Part shown: one piece after another, positions 41,869-51,242 of the stretch
Layout of the letters: every line of letters begins with the position of its first letter
Numbering within the stretch: the stretch's first letter is position 1
DNA from: an uncultured Halomonas sp.
GTDB taxonomy: Bacteria; Pseudomonadota; Gammaproteobacteria; Pseudomonadales; Halomonadaceae
Reading direction: 5' to 3'
Length of the DNA: 64,000 nucleotides
NCBI RefSeq assembly: GCF_947501415.1
Contig: NZ_CANMVL010000009.1
Span: 62,001 to 126,000 of the forward strand
Program-made: the position numbers and the translations under genes
The notes under the pieces: generated by a model
What the model was told of the DNA's origin: nothing
Database searches by the model: none
Seen by the model: the letters and a program-made list of their open reading frames with translations, nothing else

Positions 41869-42243
41869 ATGCAAGATGCAACATCTCCTGCCGAGCTGAT
41901 GGTGATCCTGCGCCATGCCCCTCATGGCTCCAGCTGGCTCAAGGAGGGCCTCGATGTCGCCTTGGTCGCTGCGGCCTTCGATCGGCGAGTCACGCTGCTG
42001 TTCATGGGCGAGGGCATTACGGCGCTGCTTGAGGGGCAACAAGCAGGCCCGCTGGGGCAGAAGGGTACGGCCCCGACACTCGCCATGCTCGAGATGTACG
42101 ACATCGACAACCTGCTGGTGGAGCAGCGGGGCATGGATGAGCTCGGTTTGACCAGCGATCAGCTGATGCTCCCTGTCACGGGGGTGGACGACGCCGAGAT
42201 CTCCCGCCTGGTGGCATCCCATGCCCTGGTACTGAACTTCTGA
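41869..42243 (+). CDS. tusC: Sulfurtransferase complex subunit TusC
   Basis: DsrF-like subunit, 124 residues. LMVILRHAPHGSSWLKEGLD and LVAAAFDRRVTLLFMGEGI are typical of TusC. No catalytic cysteine is needed in this subunit and none is present in the usual position. It follows tusD by 12 bp. Confidence 0.92.
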   Translation: MQDATSPAELMVILRHAPHGSSWLKEGLDVALVAAAFDRRVTLLFMGEGITALLEGQQAGPLGQKGTAPTLAMLEMYDIDNLLVEQRGMDELGLTSDQLMLPVTGVDDAEISRLVASHALVLNF

Positions 42244-42254
42244 CGAGGCACATC

Positions 42255-42542
42255 ATGTTGCTGCATACCCTGAACAGGCCCCCGACATCCCAGGTTCTTG
42301 CCCAGGCCTTGGCGGGAATGGGGTCGGATGACAAGCTGCTGTTGATCGAAGATGGTGTCATCGGTGCCTTGCCGGCACACCGGGTGCATTTCGATCGGGT
42401 GGCGGGGCGCCTCTATGCCCTGCAGGAAGACCTCGAGTCCCGTGGGCTTCTTTCGCTCTGTGACGAAGCGGTGCGGGTTGTCGACGTCGAAGGCTTCATC
42501 TCCATGACCGAAACGTGCGAGCGCACGGTGAGCTGGTACTGA
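42255..42542 (+). CDS. tusB: Sulfurtransferase complex subunit TusB
   Basis: DsrH-like subunit, 95 residues: MLLHTLNRPPTSQVLAQALA, then KLLLIEDGVIGALPA. Standard length. The TGA overlaps the tusE ATG by one base, so the two are translationally coupled. Confidence 0.92.
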   Translation: MLLHTLNRPPTSQVLAQALAGMGSDDKLLLIEDGVIGALPAHRVHFDRVAGRLYALQEDLESRGLLSLCDEAVRVVDVEGFISMTETCERTVSWY

Positions 42543-42895
42543 TGGCAAGCACAGAAATATACCGTTATCTATCCGTCGGTGAACAATCTATCCCACTCGA
42601 TCCCGAAGGTTATTTGGTCAACATGAACGAGTGGTCGATACAAGTCTGTGAGCGACTCGCGGAGGAGGAGGGCATCGCGCTGACCGCAGACCACTGGGAG
42701 ATCATCCACGTGCTGCGGGACTTCTATGCCCGCTTCGAACAGGCACCGGCGATGCGTCCACTGGTAAAGTCCGCCGGCCAGGCCCTCGGGCCCGAGAAGG
42801 GACGCTCGATCTACCTGATGAAACTGTTTCCGGGCAGCCCCGCCAAGGTAGGCGCACGACTGGCAGGGCTGCCCAAGCCCGCCAACTGCCTATGA
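42542..42895 (+). CDS. tusE: Sulfur carrier protein TusE (DsrC family)
   Basis: 117 residues. LDPEGYLVNMNEWSIQVCER and LTADHWEIIHVLRDFYARF are DsrC-family marks. The penultimate Cys in PANCL is the conserved sulfur-accepting residue that hands sulfur to MnmA. No dsrAB genes are nearby, so the tRNA-thiolation role applies, not sulfite reduction. Confidence 0.93.
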   Translation: MASTEIYRYLSVGEQSIPLDPEGYLVNMNEWSIQVCERLAEEEGIALTADHWEIIHVLRDFYARFEQAPAMRPLVKSAGQALGPEKGRSIYLMKLFPGSPAKVGARLAGLPKPANCL

Positions 42896-42902
42896 GGCCG
42901 TC

Positions 42903-43490
42903 ATGAACTTCCTTGCCCATGCCTGGCTCGCCCGTGGTGGAGGCGACGATTTTCTGTATGGCAATCTGATCGCCGATGGCGTGAAGGGGAACGACCTGGA
43001 CGCCTGGTCCACCGACGTGGCGCGCGGCATCCGTCACCACCGTCGGGTCGATGCCTTCGTCGATCGTCATGCGGTGACCCGCGATATTCTGGCGTGCTCC
43101 CCACGCTCTGGCAGACGCTATATGGGCATCGCCCTGGATCTGGTCTGGGACCACTTTGTGGCCCTGAACCTCGAAGAGGCGGAGGATGAGGAGTCGTCGG
43201 TCGTCTCACGCAGTTATCGGGTGCTGAGCCGCCGCTCGGCACCTTCACGGCTGGCACCGATGGTGCCCGTGCTGGTGGAGCAGGATTGGCTGCGTCGCTA
43301 TGCCGACTTTGGCTTCACCTGCCGAGCCATCCGTGGCATCGGTCAGCGCCTCTCGGGACCCAACCGGCTCGCGGAACTGGTGCCCTGGCTGGAAGCCGAA
43401 TATCCCAGACTGGGGGAAGGGTTCCAGCGCCTCTGGCCCGATGTCCGCGAAGCGCTGGAAGTCGCTCCTTACGATACTAGCCGTTCATGA
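42903..43490 (+). CDS. acpH: Acyl carrier protein phosphodiesterase
   Basis: HD-like hydrolase that removes the 4'-phosphopantetheine arm from ACP, 195 residues. Family marks: MNFLAHAWLARGGGDDFLYG at the start, DVARGIRHHRRVDAFVDRHA near residue 40, and LDLVWDHFVALN near 80. It lies 7 bp after tusE and its end overlaps the end of the convergent moeA by 14 bp. Confidence 0.9.
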   Translation: MNFLAHAWLARGGGDDFLYGNLIADGVKGNDLDAWSTDVARGIRHHRRVDAFVDRHAVTRDILACSPRSGRRYMGIALDLVWDHFVALNLEEAEDEESSVVSRSYRVLSRRSAPSRLAPMVPVLVEQDWLRRYADFGFTCRAIRGIGQRLSGPNRLAELVPWLEAEYPRLGEGFQRLWPDVREALEVAPYDTSRS

Positions 43491-44703
43491 GCCACAGGCA
43501 GTTGATGGGCTCTCCTGGGGAGATCGAGGTTTCTGCGGGAATGACCGCCAGGGCATCGGCCTCGATGCAGGAGGAGAGAACGGCCGAGTTCTGGTCGGCA
43601 AAGGCCTCGGCATGCACGCCCTGGTCGTCGAAGCGCAGCTTAACACGCATGTAATGCGCGCGAGGCCCGGTCCGTGTCGCAAATCCACTGCGCGCCGGTA
43701 TTTCGGTTAGCGTGGCAAGGGCCGGGCAGCCCAGCATGCGGCCTATCAGGGGCCTCAGGAACAGCCAGGTCCCGACGAAGCTTGAGACCGGGTTACCGGG
43801 AAGTCCCACGAAGCGCGCCTCACCAGCCCCGTTCCCGCGGCCGATTCTGCCCAGGGCCAGCGGTTTCCCTGGACGGATCGCCAGACGCCACAGGTCCAGC
43901 TCCCCCAACGCTTCCACCGCCGCCTTGACGTGATCCTCCTCGCCGACGCTGACACCTCCTGTGGTCACCACGATGTCGGCGTGGCTGGCGGCCTCGGCGA
44001 GCATGCGGCGGGTAGCGGAAGGGTCGTCGGGAATCGATATCGTCGAGACGACCATTGCCCCGAAGCGCTCCAGCAGGCGGCGCAACATGGGGCGATTGGA
44101 GTTATAGAGCTGCCCCGGCCCCAGTGGAGCACCGGGGTCGACGATCTCATCGCCGGTGGAAAGCAACGCTACCCTTGGTCGCCGGCGTACCTCCACCTCG
44201 GTGATGCCCTGGCCGGCGAGATGCCCCAGGGCAGCGGCTTCCAGGCGACGGCCGGCCTCCAGCAGAATCGAGCCGCAAGCAACGTCTCGGCCCCGTCGGC
44301 GGATGTTGTCACCCTGCGGGATATCGCCGGGAAGGGTGGCGACGCCATCCGCTACCTCGACACGCTCCTGCATCACGACGCAGTCGGCTCCCGGCGGAAT
44401 TTCTCCGCCGGTGAAGATCCGCGCGCAGCTGCCGGGCGCCAGTGGTTGCACCGGAGTGCCGGCCGCGATGCGCTGGCGAATGGGCAGTGCCTGGCCGGCA
44501 TCGCCATGGTGCAGCGCATAGCCATCCATGGCGCTGTTGTCGAAGGAGGGCACATCGAGCCGCGCCATGACGTCATTGGCCAGCACGCGGCCGGCGGCCT
44601 CCTCGCATGCCACGCGCTGGGTCTCGAGCACTCCCACATCCTTTAGCAGCGCCTCGAGTGCTGCCGCCACCGGCTTCAGCTCGCTGCTCCCTGCGCTACT
44701 CAT
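43477..44703 (-). CDS. moeA: Molybdopterin molybdenumtransferase
   Basis: Inserts molybdenum into adenylated molybdopterin, 408 residues. Signatures: VPSFDNSAMDGYALHHGDAG near 52-71, IFTGGEIPPGADCVVMQE near 94-111, and the MoCF-like block STGDEIVDPGAPLGPGQLYN. Supplies cofactor for the formate dehydrogenase encoded upstream. Its start overlaps the end of moaB. Confidence 0.94.
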   Translation of the reverse strand: MSSAGSSELKPVAAALEALLKDVGVLETQRVACEEAAGRVLANDVMARLDVPSFDNSAMDGYALHHGDAGQALPIRQRIAAGTPVQPLAPGSCARIFTGGEIPPGADCVVMQERVEVADGVATLPGDIPQGDNIRRRGRDVACGSILLEAGRRLEAAALGHLAGQGITEVEVRRRPRVALLSTGDEIVDPGAPLGPGQLYNSNRPMLRRLLERFGAMVVSTISIPDDPSATRRMLAEAASHADIVVTTGGVSVGEEDHVKAAVEALGELDLWRLAIRPGKPLALGRIGRGNGAGEARFVGLPGNPVSSFVGTWLFLRPLIGRMLGCPALATLTEIPARSGFATRTGPRAHYMRVKLRFDDQGVHAEAFADQNSAVLSSCIEADALAVIPAETSISPGEPINCLWLMNG

Positions 44704-45217
44704 GCTGACCCCGCTCGGGAATCACGAGATTGGCAAAGTTGCAGGGCTTGTGACGGCTATCGAGCTGCTCGGCCAGGATGCCATCCCAGGCGGTCCGGCA
44801 GGCGCCGGTGGAGCCGGGCAGGCAGAAGATGACGGTCCCGTTGGCGAGCCCGGCCAGGCAGCGACTCTGGACTGTGGAGCTGCCGATCTCCTGCCAGCTA
44901 AGGTGGCGGAACAGTTCACCAAACCCCTCGATGCGTTTATCCATCAGCACCGAGACCGCTTCTGGTGTGGAGTCGCGTCCGGTAAAGCCCGTTCCCCCAG
45001 TGGTCAGCACGACCTGTATATCGGGATCGGCGATCCAGGCCGCCACGACGGCGCGAATCTGATAGATGTCATCGCGGACAATACGCTTGTCGCCCAGGAG
45101 GTGCCCCGTGCGCTCCAGGCGTTCGACCAGTGCCTGCCCGCTGCGGTCGGTCTCCTCGGTGCGTGTATCGGATACCGTCAATACGGCGATAGAGAGGGGA
45201 ATCATCGGCTCAGTCAT
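44696..45217 (-). CDS. moaB: Molybdopterin adenylyltransferase, MoaB type
   Basis: 173 residues, MogA/MoaB family. SIAVLTVSDTRTEETDRSGQ at the start, the VVLTTGGTGFTGRDSTPEAV motif near 85-105 and a C-terminal FCLPGSTGACRTAWDGI. It adenylates molybdopterin before MoeA acts. Start at MTEPMIPL (45217); the longer frame is a shadow of the DUF1244 gene. Overlaps both neighbours. Confidence 0.92.
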   Translation of the reverse strand: MTEPMIPLSIAVLTVSDTRTEETDRSGQALVERLERTGHLLGDKRIVRDDIYQIRAVVAAWIADPDIQVVLTTGGTGFTGRDSTPEAVSVLMDKRIEGFGELFRHLSWQEIGSSTVQSRCLAGLANGTVIFCLPGSTGACRTAWDGILAEQLDSRHKPCNFANLVIPERGQHE

Positions 45218-45557
45218 TCTGGGATGACTCCCCGTTGTTCTTTTTCCTGGCTTGCTTCTGTGCCTGTTGAGCCTGGAAGGCGGCTTGCTGCTCCGGTGTG
45301 GCGTCCAGCTGATACTTCTCCTTCCATTCGCCATAGGGCATGCCGTAGACATACTCGCGTGCCGTCTCGTAGTCGAGTTCGGCACCGCGCTCCTCGGCGG
45401 CGCCCACCAGCCACTTCGACAGGCAGTTGCGGCAGAAGTCGGCAAGGATCATCAGATCGATATTCTGCACCTCCTTGTGCTCATCGAGGTGGCGCAGAAG
45501 GTGGCGAAACGCCGCGGCTTCGAGTTCGGTACGGGTTGTTTCGTCAAGATGTTTCAT
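45210..45557 (-). CDS. DUF1244 family protein
   Basis: 115 residues. The DUF1244 core is clear: AFRHLLRHLDEHKEVQNIDL, LMILADFCRNCLSKWL, then EYVYGMPYGEWKEKYQ. It contains the conserved FCRNCL cysteines. The C-terminal tail is Gln/Lys-rich. Function unknown in the family. RBS GGAG lies upstream of ATG 45557. It sits between the formate dehydrogenase terminator and moaB, overlapping moaB by 8 bp. Confidence 0.85.
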   Translation of the reverse strand: MKHLDETTRTELEAAAFRHLLRHLDEHKEVQNIDLMILADFCRNCLSKWLVGAAEERGAELDYETAREYVYGMPYGEWKEKYQLDATPEQQAAFQAQQAQKQARKKNNGESSQND

Positions 45558-45593
45558 AAGACGCTCTCCTCTGTGCGGTTTTCGTCCAGCATA

Positions 45594-45622
45594 ACAAAAA
45601 GACACCGCCCGAGGGCGGTGTC
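45594..45622 (-). terminator. Intrinsic terminator of the formate dehydrogenase operon
   Basis: On the minus strand GACACCGCCC pairs with GGGCGGTGTC and is followed by five T (45600-45596). It lies 22 bp after the gamma-subunit gene. Confidence 0.85.
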
Positions 45623-45643
45623 GATGGTTGAGTGACAAGCGGA

Positions 45644-46702
45644 TCATGGGGAGCTCTGGGCGGGTCCCTGGGCGGTGTCATCCTTGCCACGCGAGGCAAT
45701 CTGTTCCTCCGGGACCGTCTCTCCCTTCACCTCTTCGTACCAGAGGTTGTGGTGCTCCTTTGCCCAGGTCTCGTCGACATAGCCCGTGGTCATGCCTTCC
45801 AGGGAACCCTCGGTGCCGATGGTGCCGATATAGATATGCCCGAAGGCCACGGCGGTCAGACCCAGGGCACCCACCGCATGGATCAGGTTGGCCCACTGCA
45901 TGGTGTCCCGTGCCTGACCATAGTTGGGGAAGTCGAGCACCAGGCCGCTGATGATCACTACAATGCCAGCGGTGGCCAGCAGCCAGTACCATGCCTTCTC
46001 GCCGGCATTGGCGAAACCGGCATCGGGATGCTCATTGCCGATCATGCCGCCGCCCTTGCGGAACCACTCGAGGTCATGCTTCTTCGGCAGATTGTGCACG
46101 AACAGCTTGGCCAGCAGCACAATCAACAGGATGCCGAAGAGAGGCCCCAGGTAGTTGTGCAGTAGCTTGGAGGCCGACACCATGGCGCCCCAGATACCGG
46201 CCCCGAACAGTGGATAGAAGACATGCTTGCCATAGAGCAGCGTGACACCGGTCAGTGCCAGCACGATAAACAGTGTCGCGACACTCCAGTGAAGCGCCCG
46301 CTCGAGTGCACTCCAGCGAAGCAACTTGTTGCCCGTGCGTGGCTCTTCCAGCCGCTTGCGACCGGCGACCAGGTAGAAGATGACGATCATCACCAGCATG
46401 CCGCCCATGACGATCAGGCCATAGGGTGACACCCAGCGATTACGCCACTGACGCCAGCTCTCTCCACTGGCATTGACCAGGTTGTAGGTGGAATCGAAGC
46501 GACTGTCGCGGTAGTAGGCATCGACCTCACCACTGCGAACCTGCCGCCAGGTGTCGGCATCCAGGGCGGGCACGGCGGTCGCCGCCTCCGCCTGTGGGTC
46601 CGACTGAGCCTCGGCGACCTGGGTCAGCGCCAGGCCAACGACCAGCAGCAGCGCCAGGAGAGGCAGTCGCCATAGCGACCGCCAATGGATGGTGTGACTC
46701 AT
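45644..46702 (-). CDS. fdhC: Formate dehydrogenase gamma subunit (cytochrome b)
   Basis: Membrane diheme cytochrome b that passes electrons from formate to quinone, 352 residues. A signal-like first segment (about 8-32) and a periplasmic region precede the core. Four helices carry the heme histidines, for example LERALHWSVATLFIVLALTG and LLHNYLGPLFGILL, then WANLIHAVGALGLTAVAFGH. The N-terminal extension makes it longer than E. coli FdnI (about 217), as is usual for the FdhC group. It follows the beta gene by 12 bp. Confidence 0.9.
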   Translation of the reverse strand: MSHTIHWRSLWRLPLLALLLVVGLALTQVAEAQSDPQAEAATAVPALDADTWRQVRSGEVDAYYRDSRFDSTYNLVNASGESWRQWRNRWVSPYGLIVMGGMLVMIVIFYLVAGRKRLEEPRTGNKLLRWSALERALHWSVATLFIVLALTGVTLLYGKHVFYPLFGAGIWGAMVSASKLLHNYLGPLFGILLIVLLAKLFVHNLPKKHDLEWFRKGGGMIGNEHPDAGFANAGEKAWYWLLATAGIVVIISGLVLDFPNYGQARDTMQWANLIHAVGALGLTAVAFGHIYIGTIGTEGSLEGMTTGYVDETWAKEHHNLWYEEVKGETVPEEQIASRGKDDTAQGPAQSSP

Positions 46703-46714
46703 GACATCACCTCC

Positions 46715-47368
46715 TCAGCCCTGGCGTGCGGCGTCGTAAGCAAGAGAGTCAGCCATGGAAACATCAGGCTGGCCCGCCCTGGTCTGCTGCCCTTCTCGGC
46801 GTTGGTTACCGGACCAGCCCCCATCGGGGTGGCCGCGCCGCACGACCCGCTGGCGGAAGATATCCGCCACTTCCTGGGCATCACCGGCCAGCAGGGCCTT
46901 GGTGGAGCACATTTCGGCACACAGCGGCAGCTTGCCTTCCTCGATACGGTTGGCGCCGTACTTCTGGAACTCCTCCTCCTTGGTTTCCGCCGGGCCGCCG
47001 GCACAGAAGGTGCACTTGTCCATCTTGCCGCGCTCGCCAAAGGCGTTCTGCTGGGGGAACTGCGGGGCGCCGAAGGGACAGGCATAAAGGCAGTAACCGC
47101 AGCCGATGCAGAGGTCCTTGTCGTGGAGCACGATGCCATCATCGGTCTTGTAGAAGCAGTCCGTGGGGCAGACCGCCATGCAGGGGGCATCGTCACAGTG
47201 CATGCAGGCGACCGAGATCGAGACCTCCTCGGGCTGTCCGTCGTTGAGTGTCACGACACGACGGCGCTGGATCCCCCAATCGGTTTCGTTGGCGTTCTTG
47301 CAGGCGGTGACGCAACCGTTGCACTCGATGCAGCGCTCCGCGTCACACATAAACTTCATCTGGGCCAT
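46715..47368 (-). CDS. fdhB: Formate dehydrogenase beta subunit (iron-sulfur)
   Basis: Electron-transfer subunit, 217 residues, with four [4Fe-4S] cysteine sets: CDAERCIECNGCVTACK, CMHCDDAPCMAVCPTDC, CIGCGYCLYACPFGAP and the CTFC...C set. Unlike FdnH/FdoH it has no C-terminal membrane anchor and ends with a Gly/Arg-rich tail. Sits between the alpha and gamma genes. Confidence 0.92.
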   Translation of the reverse strand: MAQMKFMCDAERCIECNGCVTACKNANETDWGIQRRRVVTLNDGQPEEVSISVACMHCDDAPCMAVCPTDCFYKTDDGIVLHDKDLCIGCGYCLYACPFGAPQFPQQNAFGERGKMDKCTFCAGGPAETKEEEFQKYGANRIEEGKLPLCAEMCSTKALLAGDAQEVADIFRQRVVRRGHPDGGWSGNQRREGQQTRAGQPDVSMADSLAYDAARQG

Positions 47369-47423
47369 GATAATCTCCTTGGCGCGGAGTGGAACCTGGC
47401 CACTCCGCGTTTCACGTCAGGCG

Positions 47424-50276
47424 TCAGGCGCGCTCGATACGGCACAGGGTGCACTTGGTTTCTTGCATCTGGGTCACCGAGTCGTAACCGTAGGTCGTGG
47501 CGGTGTTGGCCGCCTCGCCCTGCACGTAGGGGGCCGATCCCTCCGGATAGCGGTCATGCAGGTTCTCGCCCTGAAACTTGCCACCGAAGTGGAAGGGCAT
47601 GAACACGACCTCACGCGCCACGCGCGGAGTGACAAGCGCCTTGACCTTGACGCGTCCCCCCTCGGCACCTTCTACCCAGACATCCTCGCCCTCGGCGATG
47701 CCCAGGTCGTTCGCCAGTGCCGGGTTGATCTCGACGAACATCTCCTGCTGCAGCTCGGCCAGCCACGACATGGAGCGTGTCTCCTCGCCACCGCCTTCGT
47801 ACTCCACCAGGCGGCCGGAGGTCAGGATGATCGGATATCTGTCGGTGACATCCTTCTCCTGAATGCTGCGATAGAGAGTCGGCAGGCGATAGTGGGAGCC
47901 GACGTCATCCCAGGTCGGATAGTCCTTCACCAGATCGCGGCGGCTGGTGTAGAGCGGCTCGCGGTGCTTGGGAATGGGATCCGGGAAGGTCCAGACATTG
48001 CAGCGTGCCTTGGCGTTGCCGAACGGGGCGCACTCGTGGGCGATGGCCACGCGCTGGATGCCGCCGGAGAGGTCTGTCTTCCAGTTCTTGCCCTCGGCTT
48101 CGGCCTTCTCCTCCTCCGTCAGGTCGTCCCACCAGCCAAGATCCTTGAGCATCTGGGCGGTGAACTCCGGATAGCCATCCTCCAGCTCGGACCCCCGGCT
48201 GTATGAGCCGTCGGAGAGGATGTTCTCACCATCACGCTCGATGCCGAAGCGGGCGCGGAAGGTCAGGCCACCCTCGGAGACCTTCTTGCTGGTGTCATAG
48301 AGGATCGGTGTGCCGGGGTGACCGATCTCTGCCGTTCCCCAGCACGGCCATGGCAGGCCATAGTAGTCGCCATCGGCGGGGCCTCCCTGGGCCTTGAGGT
48401 CACTGAAGCTGAAGGTGTGCCAGTTCTTCTGATGTTGCTTGAGGCGCTCGGGGCTCTGGCCGGTATAGCCCACCGTCCACATGCCGGCATTGAACTCGCG
48501 AGTGATGTCCTCGATAAGTGGCTCGGTGCCATTCACCGTGATGTTCTTGAAGAGCTCTTCGGCGAAGCCCAGCTTGCGCGAGAGCAGGTACATGATCTCG
48601 TGGTCAGGCTTGGCCTCGAACAGTGGGTCGATGACCTTGTCGCGCCACTGCAGCGAGCGGTTGGTCGCGGTGACACTCCCGGTGGTCTCGAACTGAGTGG
48701 CCGCCGGCAGCAGGTAGACACCGTCCTGCCGCCCATGCATGACGCCCGCCACCGTGGGGTAGGGGTCGACGATGACCATCATCTCCAGCTGCTGCATGGC
48801 CTTCTGCATCTCGGGGCCGCGGGTCTGGGAGTTGACCGCATGCCCCCAGTAGAACATCGCCTTGAGCTGAGTGCGCTGGGAAATATTCTCGTCATCTTCC
48901 AGTACGCCATCGATCCAGCGCGATACCGTGATGCCGTTGGTGTGCATGGGCTTGCCATCGGCGTACTCGGTCTGGTCGAAGCGGCTCTTCAGCCACTCGT
49001 AGTCGAGATCCCAGACTCGGGCCCAGTGCTTCCAGGCCCCTTCGGACAGGCCATAGTAGCCGGGTAGCGAGTGGGACATCAGTCCCAGGTCCGTGGCGCC
49101 CTGGACGTTGTCGTGGCCGCGGAAGATGTTGGCGCCACCGCCGGACTTGCCGACGTTGCCGAGTGCCAGCTCCAGAATGCAGTAGGCGCGGGTGTTGTTG
49201 TTGCCGGTGGTGTGCTGGGTTCCCCCCATGCACCAGACGATGCAGCCGGGACGGTTTTCGGCGAGTCGTCGGGCGGTGTCATACATCTGCGCCTCGGGCA
49301 CGCCGGTGATGCGCTCCACCTCGCCGGGAGGGAAGTTGGCGACTTCGGCGCGCACCTCGTCCATGGCATAGACGCGCTGCTCGATATATTCGCGATCCTC
49401 CCAGCCGTTGGCGAAGATGTGCCACAGCAGGCCCCAGATAAAGGCGACGTCTGAGCCGGGGCGGATGCGCACGAACTTGTTGGCCTTGGCGGCAGTCCGC
49501 GTGAAGCGAGGATCGGCAACGATGATCTCGCAGTTGCTCTTCTCCTTGGCCAGCAGAATGTGCTGCATGGCGACCGGATGCGCTTCGCTGGGGTTGGAGC
49601 CGATAAACAGAATCGACTTGCTGTTCTGAATATCGTTGAGCGAGTTGGTCATCGCTCCATAGCCCCAGGTGTTCGCTACGCCGGCCACCGTGGTGGAGTG
49701 ACAGATGCGCGCCTGGTGGTCGGTATTGTTGGTACCGGCCAAGGCGGCGAACTTGCGCATCAGATAGGCCTGTTCGTTATTGAACTTGGCCGAACCCAGC
49801 CAGTAGATGCTGTCGGGACCATGCTGGTCGGTGAGTTCCAGCACCTTGCTGCCGATCTCCTCGATGGCATCATCCCAGCTCAGGCGCTGCCATTCGCCGC
49901 CCACCAGCTTCATGGGGTACTTGAGGCGGCGGGTGGAGTGACCGTGCTGGCGAAGCGAGGCTCCCTTGGCACAGTGAGCACCACGGTTGATGGGGTGGTC
50001 GAAGGCCGGCTCCTGCTTGGTCCAGACGCCCTCCTGGACCTCGGCATAGACACCACAGCCTACGGAACAGTGGGAGCAGATGGTGCGCTTGGTTTCCACC
50101 GGAGCGTTGGAAACCGCAGTCTTCTCGGCGGCCTCGGCACGCCGCATCATCGGCGTTCCCATGAAGCCGGCGGCAGCGAGGCCACCGGTGGTCGCACCGC
50201 TTCGCTTGAGGAACTGGCGACGAGAAATTCCCAGGCCCTGAGGCTGCTGGGACGGTGCCTTACGAGTCAGACGCAT
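47424..50276 (-). CDS. fdhA: Formate dehydrogenase alpha subunit, Cys-type, Tat-exported
   Basis: Catalytic molybdenum bis-MGD subunit, 950 residues, oxidising formate to CO2 in the periplasm. The Tat signal is GISRRQFLKRSG at about residues 17-28. One [4Fe-4S] cluster is bound by TICSHCSVGCGVY and a later CAKG. The active-site residue is Cys in ARICHSTTVAGVANTWG, where E. coli FdnG has selenocysteine, so no selenium machinery is needed. The C-terminal molydopterin-dinucleotide domain starts around ITDR/YPIILTSGRLVEYEG. Start ATG 50276 with AAGGAG upstream. Confidence 0.94.
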   Translation of the reverse strand: MRLTRKAPSQQPQGLGISRRQFLKRSGATTGGLAAAGFMGTPMMRRAEAAEKTAVSNAPVETKRTICSHCSVGCGVYAEVQEGVWTKQEPAFDHPINRGAHCAKGASLRQHGHSTRRLKYPMKLVGGEWQRLSWDDAIEEIGSKVLELTDQHGPDSIYWLGSAKFNNEQAYLMRKFAALAGTNNTDHQARICHSTTVAGVANTWGYGAMTNSLNDIQNSKSILFIGSNPSEAHPVAMQHILLAKEKSNCEIIVADPRFTRTAAKANKFVRIRPGSDVAFIWGLLWHIFANGWEDREYIEQRVYAMDEVRAEVANFPPGEVERITGVPEAQMYDTARRLAENRPGCIVWCMGGTQHTTGNNNTRAYCILELALGNVGKSGGGANIFRGHDNVQGATDLGLMSHSLPGYYGLSEGAWKHWARVWDLDYEWLKSRFDQTEYADGKPMHTNGITVSRWIDGVLEDDENISQRTQLKAMFYWGHAVNSQTRGPEMQKAMQQLEMMVIVDPYPTVAGVMHGRQDGVYLLPAATQFETTGSVTATNRSLQWRDKVIDPLFEAKPDHEIMYLLSRKLGFAEELFKNITVNGTEPLIEDITREFNAGMWTVGYTGQSPERLKQHQKNWHTFSFSDLKAQGGPADGDYYGLPWPCWGTAEIGHPGTPILYDTSKKVSEGGLTFRARFGIERDGENILSDGSYSRGSELEDGYPEFTAQMLKDLGWWDDLTEEEKAEAEGKNWKTDLSGGIQRVAIAHECAPFGNAKARCNVWTFPDPIPKHREPLYTSRRDLVKDYPTWDDVGSHYRLPTLYRSIQEKDVTDRYPIILTSGRLVEYEGGGEETRSMSWLAELQQEMFVEINPALANDLGIAEGEDVWVEGAEGGRVKVKALVTPRVAREVVFMPFHFGGKFQGENLHDRYPEGSAPYVQGEAANTATTYGYDSVTQMQETKCTLCRIERA

Positions 50277-50302
50277 GACATTTCTCTCCTTGCTGGCAGC
50301 CG

Positions 50303-50506
50303 TCAATCACGCAGGGTGGCGTAGAAGGCGCGGATATGGGGCGTTTCGCGATAGTGGGTGTCGGCCTTTTGAGGAGCGGCCTTCTGCTCGGCGTCTGCCT
50401 GGACCAGGGTCACATGTCCCACTGCAGCAGCAGTCCCCGCCGCGACGGTACCCACACCGAGTGTCTTCAGGAAGCGCCTACGTTCGGGGTTGCTTGTCGC
50501 ACGCAT
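50303..50506 (-). CDS. Small Tat-signal protein of the formate dehydrogenase operon
   Basis: 67 residues. The twin-arginine motif is ERRRFLKTLGVGTVAAGTAA at the N-terminus. The mature part is only about 30 residues (ADTHYRETPHIRAFYATLRD). Such small Tat proteins commonly precede Cys-type formate dehydrogenase alpha genes; the role is unknown, perhaps an assembly or export partner. Start ATG 50506 with AAGGAGAA upstream. Confidence 0.8.
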   Translation of the reverse strand: MRATSNPERRRFLKTLGVGTVAAGTAAAVGHVTLVQADAEQKAAPQKADTHYRETPHIRAFYATLRD

Positions 50507-50584
50507 GGTCTTCTCCTTTCTCATGCTCAATTTTTCTTCTCGTCATCTCTGTCATGGCCAACAGCCAACATCGGGCCGGTAATT

Positions 50585-51238
50585 TCAGGGTTCGATGATT
50601 CTGACCGGGGAGCGCTCTGTCTCTGCCGCCAGCTGACTGTGCTCCTCGGCGATGAAGGCTTTGCCCAGCTCTCCAGTTCGAGCATAGAAGAGCGTATCGA
50701 CCCGGGCCAGGTCGTCGAGGCAACGCTCCGCCCACGGGGCAAGATGCGACATAAAGAACCCCCCGGCCTCCAGTGATTGCTCCTCGACCAACATGGCCAT
50801 CACCTCGAGCATGGCGGCCAGATGATCTTCAGGGTCATGACTGGTGTCACTACGCGCGAAGCCCAGTCGTCGCAGGTCCTCGCGCAGTGCGACCAGTGCC
50901 TGTTCCATCAGCTCGCCATGGCGATACCATGAGGCATAGGGGGTGATTTCCCCCTGGATCACCCCCACCAGGTGGCGGAAGTGGGCGCGCTCCAGCTCTT
51001 CCGGGCTGGCGGCAGCCGCCGCCTGCGCCAGCGCCATCAGGGCCGAGACGACGGCGTCCTGGTGCGTCTCGATGCTGTCATCCGACTGGTGGTCGGCCAG
51101 CCAGGCAAGCAGAGGCGCGTCGGCGGGTTCGCGTATCAGGCGAGCCAGGAGTCGGTAGAGGTCGGCGCGCAGCGCGTCCTGCTCCATCGCCACCTCATCC
51201 TCCCTGGCCGGCACTGACGATTCCATTTCCCGAGTCAT
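50585..51238 (-). CDS. TorD/DmsD-family chaperone for formate dehydrogenase
   Basis: Cytosolic all-helical chaperone of 217 residues, expected to bind the Tat signal and the apo-alpha subunit until the cofactor is inserted. Family marks: LYRLLARLIREPADAPLLAW, then FRHLVGVIQGEITPYASWY near 95-115 and HLAAMLEVMAMLVEE. Start taken at MTREMESSV, 5 bp after the ferredoxin stop; MESSV at 51226 is an alternative. Confidence 0.85.
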   Translation of the reverse strand: MTREMESSVPAREDEVAMEQDALRADLYRLLARLIREPADAPLLAWLADHQSDDSIETHQDAVVSALMALAQAAAAASPEELERAHFRHLVGVIQGEITPYASWYRHGELMEQALVALREDLRRLGFARSDTSHDPEDHLAAMLEVMAMLVEEQSLEAGGFFMSHLAPWAERCLDDLARVDTLFYARTGELGKAFIAEEHSQLAAETERSPVRIIEP

Positions 51239-51242
51239 GGCG

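Noticed and set aside
49665..49710. Selenocysteine in the formate dehydrogenase alpha subunit
   Set aside because: The active-site codon is an ordinary Cys codon within ARICHSTTVAG; no in-frame TGA is present.
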